In this document: positions 40,577-52,303 of the stretch, piece after piece
How the letters are laid out: the number at the start of each line of letters is the position of its first letter
Numbering within the stretch: position 1 is the first letter of the stretch
The notes under the pieces: generated by a model
Seen by the model: only the letters and a program-made list of their open reading frames with translations
Database searches by the model: none
What the model was told of the DNA's origin: nothing
Program-made: the position numbers and the translations under genes
Assembly: GCF_030717995.2 (NCBI RefSeq)
Contig: NZ_CP157743.1
Span: 2,000,001-2,064,000 of the forward strand
Direction: 5' to 3'
DNA from: Methylomarinum sp. Ch1-1
GTDB taxonomy: Bacteria; Pseudomonadota; Gammaproteobacteria; Methylococcales; Methylomonadaceae
Length of the DNA: 64,000 nt

Positions 40577-41153
40577 ATGACTGCATTCAATCCACAAATC
40601 TTAATCCGTTTTATCTTGGTATTTTTCGGCGTTTTTTATGTTGCAGCGGTTCAAGCCGCGGAGGGGGGGAGCTGTCATGCCTTTAACGCTTAATTCATCC
40701 GATTTTTCCGACCGTGGGGAAATACCCGAACGCTTGACTTGCGACGGCGATGATATTTCGCCGGCATTAAGTTGGACAGGCATCCCGGCAAACGCGCAAA
40801 GCCTGGTGCTGATCGTCGATGATCCCGATGCGCCGGACCCGGCTGCGCCAAAAATGACCTGGGTTCATTGGTTGCTGTATAACATACCGACCAGCGCGAC
40901 TGGCCTGCCACAAGCCGTTGAAAGCGGACAATTACCGGAAGGCGCGCTGCAGGGGCAGAACGATTGGGGGCGTAGCGGTTACGGCGGACCCTGTCCGCCT
41001 AAGGGCCGTCATCGTTATTTTCACAAACTATATGCCCTCGATGTGGTGCTGCCGGATCTGAAAAAGCCCAACAAAGCCGAGCTGGAACAAGCCATGCAGG
41101 GACATGTCATCGAACAGACTGAACTGGTCGGAACTTATCAACGCGGCCACTAG
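40577..41153 (+). pseudogene. PEBP-family protein, signal peptide split by G-run
   Basis: ATG 40577, with GAGGTGA ahead of it, opens a signal peptide (LIRFILVFFGVFYVAAVQAA) that runs into seven G's at 40663-40669 and then stops at TAA 40690. With one G fewer the frame passes into the PEBP domain beginning VMPLTLNSSDFSDRG. The rest is an intact PEBP/YbhB-type domain (CDGDDISPALSW, DDPDAPD, GPCPPKGRHRYFHKLYALD). As read, only a 158-residue cytosolic form from ATG 40677 can be made, with a G-rich ribosome site. Phase variation, mutation or a sequencing error could each explain it. Confidence 0.75.
40677..41153 (+). CDS. YbhB/YbcL-type PEBP protein (short form)
   Basis: 158 residues, phosphatidylethanolamine-binding-protein fold. 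Conserved DPDAP, HWLLYNIP and GPCPPKGRHRY form the ligand pocket. The start is preceded by GGAGGGGGGA, which works as a ribosome site but also is the slippery run that separates it from an upstream signal peptide. Function in bacteria is poorly known. Confidence 0.85.
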   Translation: MPLTLNSSDFSDRGEIPERLTCDGDDISPALSWTGIPANAQSLVLIVDDPDAPDPAAPKMTWVHWLLYNIPTSATGLPQAVESGQLPEGALQGQNDWGRSGYGGPCPPKGRHRYFHKLYALDVVLPDLKKPNKAELEQAMQGHVIEQTELVGTYQRGH

Positions 41154-41216
41154 GGCCGCGGCTCGTGGGCGGTTAAGGTCTATTGTAAATTAGACCGTTT
41201 TGGCGAAATAACCGGG

Positions 41217-41951
41217 TCAGGACTTCAAGTTTTTCAATATGTCCAGCGGAAAGACGATGGTCGAAGACTTGTCGCCGGCGATTTCGGTCAACGTCTGCAT
41301 ATACCTGAGTTGAATCGCTTCCGATTGCCCGGACAGGATTTTCGCCGCCTGTAACAGTTTTTCGGAAGCCTGCATCTCCCCCTCGGCATGGATTACCTTG
41401 GCGCGTCGGGTGCGTTCGGCTTCCGCTTGCTTGGCGATGGCCCTGATCATACTTTCATCCAGGTCCACATGTTTGATTTCGACATTCGAGACCTTGATTC
41501 CCCATGCATCGGTTTGTTGGTCCAGGTTGGTCTGAATATCGATGTTCAGACGTTCGCGCTCGGCCAACATCTCATCGAGTTCATGCTGACCCAATACCGA
41601 ACGCAAGGTGGTTTGAGCCAATTGGCTGGTGGCGTCGTAAAAATTTTCCACCTGTATGATCGCCTTGTCCGGTTCGATGACGCGGAAATAGACGACGGCA
41701 TTGACCTTGACCGAGACATTATCGCGGGAGATGACATCCTGAGTGGGGACATCCATGACGATAGTGCGCAGATCGACGCGTTCCATTTGTTGGATCAGCG
41801 GGATGACGATGATGAACCCCGGTCCCTTGACCTTGTAAAAACGCCCCAGCATGAAAATGACGCCGCGTTCATATTCCCTGAGGACGCGAAACGCGCTGAT
41901 CAGCAAGACCAGCAGGATACTGAAGAAGATATAACCGAAATTTGTAAACAT
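41217..41951 (-). CDS. Slipin (stomatin/band-7 family)
   Basis: 244 residues. One N-terminal membrane helix ([13 protein letters not shown]), then an SPFH domain: [26 protein letters not shown], and a helical segment rich in Ala, Glu and Lys ([20 protein letters not shown]). Partner of NfeD, encoded just upstream with a one-base overlap. The pair is thought to act in membrane microdomain organisation and quality control. Confidence 0.92.
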   Translation of the reverse strand: MFTNFGYIFFSILLVLLISAFRVLREYERGVIFMLGRFYKVKGPGFIIVIPLIQQMERVDLRTIVMDVPTQDVISRDNVSVKVNAVVYFRVIEPDKAIIQVENFYDATSQLAQTTLRSVLGQHELDEMLAERERLNIDIQTNLDQQTDAWGIKVSNVEIKHVDLDESMIRAIAKQAEAERTRRAKVIHAEGEMQASEKLLQAAKILSGQSEAIQLRYMQTLTEIAGDKSSTIVFPLDILKNLKS

Positions 41952-43333
41952 CACTCGTCCCCTTGTAGTTGAATAGGCGTAACCTTTAACAGCAGGCCAT
42001 CGATCGCGGTGACCCTCACTTTTTCATTTTTACGCAACGGCCGGTTGCAAGACGCTTGCCAGTTTTCACTATGAATGCGGACTCTCCCCATGCCGTCGAA
42101 GTCATCCAACACCACGCCGATGCGGCCCAACATTTCCTCCTTGCCGCTGACGATGGGATGATTTCTGGATTTGATCAACAGGCCGATGGCGATGATGAAG
42201 AAGGCCGCGCTGCTCAAGGCAAAGCCGGCAATCAAGCCCAGATCGATGCCGAAGCCGGGCACATCGGTATCTATCAAGATGATCGAGCCGATGACGAAGG
42301 CCACGACGCCGCCCAGCCCCAGGATGCCGATACTGGGCACAAAGGCTTCCGCGACCATCAGCGCCACCCCTAACAATATCAAGGCGATGCCGGCATAGTT
42401 GATCGGCAGCAGTTGCAAGGCGTACATGGCCAGCAACAAACAAATGCCTCCGATAGTGCCGGGAACGATGCTGCCGGGGTTGGCAAATTCGAACACCAGG
42501 CCATATATACCGATCATCAACAAAATATAGGCGATGCTGGGATTGGTGATGACGGCCAGAAACTCGCTGCGCCAGTCGGGAGCCATGCGTTTAATGGCGA
42601 TGCCTTCGGTATTCAGGATGACTTCCTGGCCTGAGACCTTGACTTTTCGTCCCTGCAATTGGTTGAGTAAATCACGGACATCGGTAGCGATGATATCGAT
42701 GACATTCAGTTTCAACGCTTCCTCGGCCGACAGACTGGCGGCTTCTCGCACCGCCTTTTCCGCCCATTGTTCGTTTCTGCCATGCATTTTCGCCAGGCCT
42801 CGAATATAAGCGGCCGCATCATTGACCATCTTGTGGGTCATCGGATCGGACAACGGTTTGTCTGGACCATTTTCTTTATCGTCCTGGTCTTTTTTGTCGT
42901 CGCCAAAACCGCCGAAGCCGCCGATTTGCACCGGCGTCGCCGCGCCTAGGTTGGTCGCAGGGGCCATCGCGGCGATATGACTGGCATAGAGTATATAAGT
43001 GCCGGCGCTGGCGGCGCGAGCGCCGCCCGGTGCGACATAGCTGATTACCGGGATCGGGGAGGAGATGATTTTTTTGATGATCCGGCGCATCGAGGTGTCC
43101 AGCCCGCCGGGGGTATCGAGACGGATTAACACCGCGTGAGCCTGAGTGTCGGCCGCTTTTTGCAGATTACGCTCGATATAATCGGTAGTTGCCGGGCCGA
43201 TCACATCGTTAATCTCCAGTTGCATCAGGAATGTTGACGGGATCTTCGCTAGACTCTGTTCCTCGGCATCCGCTGCGACGGAGACAGTCAGCAAAACCAA
43301 CACAATCAATCGTATGCTTCGAGCAATCCACAT
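41951..43333 (-). CDS. NfeD-family membrane serine protease
   Basis: 460 residues. Signal peptide, then a ClpP-like serine protease domain (about 30-235) with [28 protein letters not shown] holding the catalytic Ser, and a later catalytic Lys region. Four to five membrane helices (about 255-385) and a C-terminal OB-fold NfeD domain follow. This is the long form that cleaves slipin-type partners. Paired with the slipin gene downstream. Confidence 0.92.
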   Translation of the reverse strand: MWIARSIRLIVLVLLTVSVAADAEEQSLAKIPSTFLMQLEINDVIGPATTDYIERNLQKAADTQAHAVLIRLDTPGGLDTSMRRIIKKIISSPIPVISYVAPGGARAASAGTYILYASHIAAMAPATNLGAATPVQIGGFGGFGDDKKDQDDKENGPDKPLSDPMTHKMVNDAAAYIRGLAKMHGRNEQWAEKAVREAASLSAEEALKLNVIDIIATDVRDLLNQLQGRKVKVSGQEVILNTEGIAIKRMAPDWRSEFLAVITNPSIAYILLMIGIYGLVFEFANPGSIVPGTIGGICLLLAMYALQLLPINYAGIALILLGVALMVAEAFVPSIGILGLGGVVAFVIGSIILIDTDVPGFGIDLGLIAGFALSSAAFFIIAIGLLIKSRNHPIVSGKEEMLGRIGVVLDDFDGMGRVRIHSENWQASCNRPLRKNEKVRVTAIDGLLLKVTPIQLQGDE

Positions 43334-43424
43334 AACGCTTTATCCGCTGTTTTTTAATGCTCAGTGTACTCCTGGATTCTGCTGTCAGCAATCATTTAAC
43401 GGCGTAAGCCCGCAAGGCAGACGG

Positions 43425-43639
43425 CAGCAATTCCCACTTTGGCGTTCAAAAAGGGCATGGGGAGCGTTTGGCGAGGATGTCGGCAGCAAGGATGCTGCCG
43501 TAAAGCCCCCAGCACCTAAATTCCATGGCTACTGGACTATAATTTACATTCCAGCATAATTTAGGTGCTGGGTGAACGGCGCTCCTCGACAGACACATCC
43601 CATGCCCTAAACACAGCAAAAATGCTCAAACTGATGCTG
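43425..43639. mobile_element. Element B, copy 3, with target duplication
   Basis: Begins CAGCAATTCCCACTTTG; the right end is worn (CAAACTGATGCTG). A 9-bp duplication GGCAGACGG flanks it (43416-43424 and 43640-43648). The core palindrome CCAGCACCTAAATT...GGTGCTGG is present. It occupies most of the gap between the nfeD start and the next gene. Confidence 0.85.
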
Positions 43640-43667
43640 GGCAGACGGCTGATGAATATGGAATTTT

Positions 43668-44135
43668 TCAGAATCTGTTCAGGAAGCAGAGCAGGGCTTT
43701 TAGCGTATAAGCATAGGCCATCGGTTCACCGCTTGCCCGGGGGCCGGCAATGTTCAGGGTTTTGATGGAATGTTCGGCAATGAATGCCGCGATCCTTTGC
43801 GAAGCATACTCTGCTGAACATGCGTCGGCATCGATTAATAGATAGGGCCTATGCAGTTGGCGGCAGTATTGTAGGGTTTTCTTGGTGCCGCCAGACAGGG
43901 CGCCAAAATGAATAATGGCGGTCCCGTCGCTGTCGATGACATTCTGCCGTGTTCTTTGCCGGTAGCCGGCCCCTGTCAGCGCGGTGACAGGATAATGGGT
44001 AGGAATCGTTCCATCTTCGGCCATTCTGCCTTCAGGACACCAGCCGCCGCACTCTACGCCTGATCGCAGCGCCGCATCCAGGGCCGCACGATCAACGCCG
44101 GTTTGACCGCCGGAAACGATTTTTAAGCGGGACAT
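43668..44135 (-). CDS. Putative molybdenum carrier (SLOG family)
   Basis: 155 residues, Rossmann-like SLOG fold. It starts with KIVSGGQTGVDRAALDAAL, the family hallmark, followed by GGWCPEGRMAEDG and IIHFGALSGGTKKTLQYC. Members are annotated as molybdenum-cofactor carriers, but the superfamily also includes nucleotide-ligand sensors. Monocistronic. Confidence 0.85.
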   Translation of the reverse strand: MSRLKIVSGGQTGVDRAALDAALRSGVECGGWCPEGRMAEDGTIPTHYPVTALTGAGYRQRTRQNVIDSDGTAIIHFGALSGGTKKTLQYCRQLHRPYLLIDADACSAEYASQRIAAFIAEHSIKTLNIAGPRASGEPMAYAYTLKALLCFLNRF

Positions 44136-44201
44136 GGTCTCATGGCTTAGGCTGCTAGCAAGAATTGATTAGGTAAAAAGACGCCGCTAGGCAATAATAA
44201 A

Positions 44202-44229
44202 TTGACAATGATGCTAATCGGCGTACAAT
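44202..44229 (+). promoter_or_regulatory. Sigma-70 promoter of the cold-shock gene
   Basis: TTGACA at 44202-44207 and TACAAT at 44224-44229 are separated by 16 bases. Transcription would start near 44236 and give a leader of about 150 bases before the csp ATG, a length typical of cold-inducible csp mRNAs whose leader folds with temperature. Confidence 0.65.
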
Positions 44230-44384
44230 AGAATCCAGCTAGAGAATATGACTTACCTTTGTTTACCATTTCGATCTCTCCTGTAGTTGTTCGTCCTGTT
44301 TTTCATTTCGTAATTTCTTCATTATCTGCTTCATCTGCCTGCAATTAAGGCTACTACAATTATTTTATTTATATAGGACACATC

Positions 44385-44600
44385 ATGTCTACAATGACTA
44401 CTGGCACAGTTAAATGGTTTAATGCCGATAAAGGTTTCGGTTTTATCGAACAACAACAAGGCCCGGATGTTTTCGTGCATTTCAGAAATATCCTGAGCGG
44501 AAACAGCAGCTATAAATCTTTGGACGACGGTCAACACGTACAGTTCAGAATCACTCGTGGCCCAAAAGGTCCACAAGCCGAAGAAGTAACTGTTATCTAA
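44385..44600 (+). CDS. Cold-shock protein CspA family
   Basis: 71-residue single cold-shock domain that binds RNA and single-stranded DNA. RNP1-like KGFGFIE and RNP2-like VFVHF are intact, along with the usual start [12 protein letters not shown]. Preceded by a long leader and a good promoter; followed by a hairpin at 44612-44642. Confidence 0.95.
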   Translation: MSTMTTGTVKWFNADKGFGFIEQQQGPDVFVHFRNILSGNSSYKSLDDGQHVQFRITRGPKGPQAEEVTVI

Positions 44601-44611
44601 ACGATAAACCG

Positions 44612-44642
44612 GCGAGCTGCGCACCAATAGTGCGGCTCGCCA
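44612..44642 (+). terminator. Hairpin after the cold-shock gene
   Basis: GGCGAGC and GCTCGCC pair, extended by GCGCAC against GTGC, around a CAATA loop. No U-run follows, so it may act as an mRNA-stabilising hairpin or a weak terminator. Confidence 0.6.
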
Positions 44643-44726
44643 AATAATGTGAAACTGATAGGTTTATTTTCAGTAAAGACTTGAACTTTTTTACAGAAAC
44701 ATAACCTAACTGATAGTTCACATAAA

Positions 44727-45112
44727 GGGGGCGACCTGGCTTCGACGCGGGTAGCAAAACCTTAAGTGCATGCCGAGGACAGTACATCTCGTAAAATATA
44801 CTGATATTAAAGTATTCGCAAACGACGAAAACTACTCAGTGGCTTTAGCAGCTTAAAACCTGCACCACTCCTCTGACTACATGTGCTTATGCGTGTAGCG
44901 TTTATCCTTAGGGAGAGACATTCAGGGGGCATCTCACATAAGATCGCGCCACGACTTTGTTCGGAGTCCGAAGCGTTAAAACCAATCGAAATCGCCGCTG
45001 ATTTTCTTGGCCCGTCGGGTAGTCAACGGTTAAATCAAAAGCGCGGGATAAGCATGTAGACCTTATGGCGGAGTGCTTGCGGACGCGGGTTCAATCCCCG
45101 CCGCCTCCACCA
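44727..45112 (+). ncRNA. ssrA: tmRNA (transfer-messenger RNA)
   Basis: 386 bases. The 5' end GGGGGCGACCTGGCTTCGAC pairs with the 3' end CGCCTCC ahead of ACCA, forming the alanyl acceptor stem. The T-arm GGTTCAATCCC is intact and CCA is encoded. The tag frame, with resume codon GCA at 44818, reads ANDENYSVALAA then TAA at 44854-44856. It rescues stalled ribosomes. Its 3' end is a common integration site, and the foreign island starts immediately downstream. Confidence 0.97.
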
Positions 45113-45124
45113 TCAACAAAAGAC

Positions 45125-45172
45125 AAACCCGTCTCTCTGGGGTCATTCTCCGGGGTGACGGGTTTTCTTTTT
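45125..45172 (+). terminator. Rho-independent terminator after ssrA
   Basis: AAACCCGTC (45125-45133) pairs with GACGGGTTT (45157-45165), followed by TCTTTTT. It lies 12 bases after the tmRNA CCA. The remaining gap to 45530 has no recognisable gene. Confidence 0.8.
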
Positions 45173-45530
45173 CCCCTTGTTTCTAAAGGGTTTGCGCCCG
45201 TTTCACATCTTTCCAAAGCACCTCTGTGCACCATCGATTCTCCCCATCCTCCAGCCATTCTTTCTCTGTTTGCCCCCAGATTCTCTGTTTTCTCCGGACC
45301 AAGTCCGAAGCGCGTCCGGAAAGCTACATCATTGATTGATATGGGTTTTCTGAATATTGCCGTTTTGGGCGGTTGTCTTAGGTCTTCGTTCGATGCCCCA
45401 ACCGGACGTATTTTTCGAAATAGCCTTCCTCGGCGATGAAAAGAAGTGTGGTCAACTCCGGCTTCCTGTCTCAGCCAAAAGAAAAGCCGACGCTGATGGT
45501 CGGCTGTGGGGGTGGTCTCCGGTCCGGTCG

Positions 45531-45953
45531 TCAGTCGGTAACAAACCCGAACTGACGGCGCTGCTCGGCCCAGTCCTCGGGGAAGGTTTGGGTCAGCTTG
45601 GCCAGCGAGAGTCCGTTGGGCTCCTCGCCGTTGATCAGGGCTTCGACGATGTCCGGGGCCAGGGTCGTCAGCTTGAGGATGCGGGCCACATACGAGCCGT
45701 CGACGTCGAGGGTACGGGCAAGCTCGCTGATGGACTTGATCTGGCCGGATTCGAGGATGTCGGCCCAGGAAAAGGCCCTTGCCAGCGCCTGGAGGATGGC
45801 TGACTGCACCGGCTCCTGCGCCCCGGCTATTTCTCCATCCAGCGCCTGGGGAGCAATAACCGTCTTGCGGCCGCGCATACGCCGGATGAGCATTGGGATG
45901 TGGATCTGCAGGTTGCCGTTGTCGGCCACGGTAATGGTCGGTTTGATTTTCAT
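45531..45953 (-). CDS. Recombinase-associated DNA-binding protein
   Basis: 140 residues. A helix-turn-helix is visible at about 78-105 (SISELARTLDVDGSYVARIL), reminiscent of ParB/KorB-type domains. It overlaps the recombinase stop by four bases. Such small genes often accompany large serine recombinases on integrative elements; the exact role is unknown. Confidence 0.7.
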   Translation of the reverse strand: MKIKPTITVADNGNLQIHIPMLIRRMRGRKTVIAPQALDGEIAGAQEPVQSAILQALARAFSWADILESGQIKSISELARTLDVDGSYVARILKLTTLAPDIVEALINGEEPNGLSLAKLTQTFPEDWAEQRRQFGFVTD

Positions 45954-47113
45954 CGGCTTGCCCTCCGTTCAGTGACTTCGCATGCCAGACCGGCCAGCTC
46001 GGCGATGAGTGTCGTCAGCCCGTTGGTGCGCAGCTCCATGTCGATTCCGGTCTCGCGAATCTCGACTCTGTCTACCAGGAGGCGGATGAGCCGGTTCCTC
46101 TCTATCGGAAAAAGGTCCTCCCAGAAGCCCTCGACATTCTGGAAGGCCTCCGAGACATCCAGCTCCGTGATGCTGTTCCCCTGGTAGGCTTTGCATCGCT
46201 CGCTCACATGCGTCAGTTGTTTCGAGAGCTCGACCGCTTGGCGGTTGACGGTCGTCGGCATCTCGGCCTTGCCCGGCTGATCGTTGCCGGGTTTCATCAG
46301 TTCGATGGCTTGCTCCCGAGCCTGTGACAGTTCCTTTTCGAGTTGGGTTTTCTGTTTGAACAGCCGCTCCCGCTCCGCCTGCTCGATGTCACGGGCCGCG
46401 AAGTAGGTCTTGGCCACCAGCGTCGGCGTGCGAAACACCGCGCTCAACTGCTCGACCACGGCCTGCTCGATGTCCCCGGCGGGAATCCGTTTGAGCGGGC
46501 AGCGGCTCACCGTCCGTTTGCTGTCTTTCTCGCAGATGTAATAGGTGTAGTGGCGACCGTTTTTGCGGGTGTAGGTCGGCCCCATCGAGCATCTGCAGTG
46601 GCCGCAGCGGATGACGCCTTTCAGAGGGGCGACCATTTTGGTTCTGGCCATGGAAATCTTGACCGGTTTGTTGTCTGCCAGGATGGCCTTAACCTTGTCC
46701 CAGGTCACCCGGTCGATGATCCCATCCTGCTCACCGGGGTAACTGCGGTCCTTATGGGCGATCTCGCCGATATAGATCCGGTTGTTCAGCAGCCGGTAAA
46801 TATGGGCGGTATTCCACTCGGAGCCTTCGCGCACCTTGCCTTTCTTGGTGGTCCAGGCCTTGGTGCGGTATCCCTGCTCGTTCAGTTCCTGCCCCAACTT
46901 CTTGGCTGAGCCGATCTGGATGAACCGGCGGAAGATGTACTGCACCGTCTTGGCTTCATCCGGGTTGACCAGCAGTTTCTTGTTTTCTCGGTCGACGTCG
47001 TAACCGAGGATTGGCACACCGCCGCAGTATTTCCCCCGGCGCTTGGCGGCCGCCACCTTGTCCCGGATACGCTCTGCGATGACCTCCCGCTCGTACTCCC
47101 TCGAAGCTGAACA
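45950..47113 (-). pseudogene. Serine recombinase lacking catalytic domain
   Basis: From about 47110 leftward the frame reads EYEREVIAERIRDKVAAAKR, a recombinase domain, then a zinc ribbon (CGHC ... CEKD ... C), a coiled coil and a typical C-terminus. The N-terminal resolvase domain with the catalytic Ser is absent. Upstream codons of the same frame (to 47488) are only the antisense of another gene. The element can therefore no longer excise itself with this protein. Confidence 0.88.
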
Positions 47114-47137
47114 CAAACCCGGAGGACCAGTCCCGAG

Positions 47138-47642
47138 ACCAACCTCCGGCTCTTCGTCTACGGCACCCTGAAACGGGGCTACTGGAACCATCAACGCTTC
47201 TGCGCCCAGGTCCGCAGCATCGAACCAGCCGTGGTCTGGGGCAGGCTCTATCACCTTCATGCCGGGTTCCCGGCCCTGGAAGTGCCGGAAGGGCTGATCC
47301 TGGCCAAGGGGCACCGCCGATCCACTGGCCGACGCCCGCAGGCAGCAAGAGATCGGTACGCCTCGCTTCGGTCGCCCAACCGGCGACTGGGATCTGATCC
47401 ATGGGGAATTGATGACCTTCTCCGACCCGCAGCGCGACCTGCCGCCCATCGACCAGCTGGAAGGCTTCCGGCCCGGCGGCCACAGCATGTACCAGCGGGT
47501 GATGGTGGCGGTAGCCAGGGGCTCAATCGCCTGTGCTGTATGGACTTACACCATGTATGCGCCTCAGAACGGCGAACGTATCACAAACGACAATCAGGCC
47601 GTTTTTTGGAAAAGTCGTCTCTATTCGGCACAAAACGCTTGA
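47138..47642 (+). pseudogene. Gamma-glutamylcyclotransferase-like, frameshifted
   Basis: One frame encodes NLRLFVYGTLKRGYWNHQRF, the hallmark of the GGCT/AIG2 family. It continues to about 47305. The rest of the domain (GELMTFSDPQRDLPPIDQLE, then GFRPGGHSMYQRV) lies in the next frame. A single extra base in the G-run 47308-47311 explains the switch. No start codon is present: the 5' end coincides with the truncation point of the recombinase. Both genes were therefore cut by one rearrangement. Confidence 0.82.
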
Positions 47643-47761
47643 TTATGGCAATCCATTAAAGTAGTTTATAGAGGTTAATTTGAGGCACTGTGTCCGGATT
47701 TCGGGTTTCCCGGAGACCTTCGGGCTTTTACCGAAAACATGATGAACGAAGGACGAAGGCT

Positions 47762-47965
47762 ATGGATGAGAGATGGCTGACGGTCGATGACATTTGCAAG
47801 TATCTGAATGTAAGCAACGAGACGGTCTACAAGTGGATCGAGCAACGGGCTATGCCCGGTCACCGTGTCGGCCGTCGCTGGATGTTCAAACAAGACGAAG
47901 TGGACGAATGGGTCCGCTCCGGCGGTGCGGCTGATAAATCCGATAAGCCGGACACCGAGCAATAA
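47762..47965 (+). CDS. Excisionase-type HTH protein
   Basis: 67 residues, nearly all one MerR-like winged helix: LTVDDICKYLNVSNETVYKW, then GHRVGRRWMFKQDEVDEWV. ATG 47762 is chosen because homologues start just before this motif and GAAGG lies ahead; an in-frame ATG at 47690 adds 24 residues. Nine bases upstream of brxF, it is a candidate regulator of the BREX operon. Confidence 0.8.
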   Translation: MDERWLTVDDICKYLNVSNETVYKWIEQRAMPGHRVGRRWMFKQDEVDEWVRSGGAADKSDKPDTEQ

Positions 47966-47974
47966 GGAGCGACC

Positions 47975-52218
<4,244 letters not shown>

Positions 52219-52303
52219 GAGTGACTAAGCGAGTGACCAACTTCGCCGAGCTTGGTCACCCGCAAAGTGACCAAGCTGAGACACAAGACGAAAGCCAAGG
52301 ATT

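Noticed and set aside
45065..45439. Open frame starting inside the tmRNA
   Set aside because: It begins in the T-arm region of ssrA and runs through the terminator; no protein similarity recognised.
47114..47488. N-terminal 125 residues of the recombinase frame as a new domain
   Set aside because: They are the antisense of a GGCT-like coding sequence with clear family motifs, so they are not a real domain.
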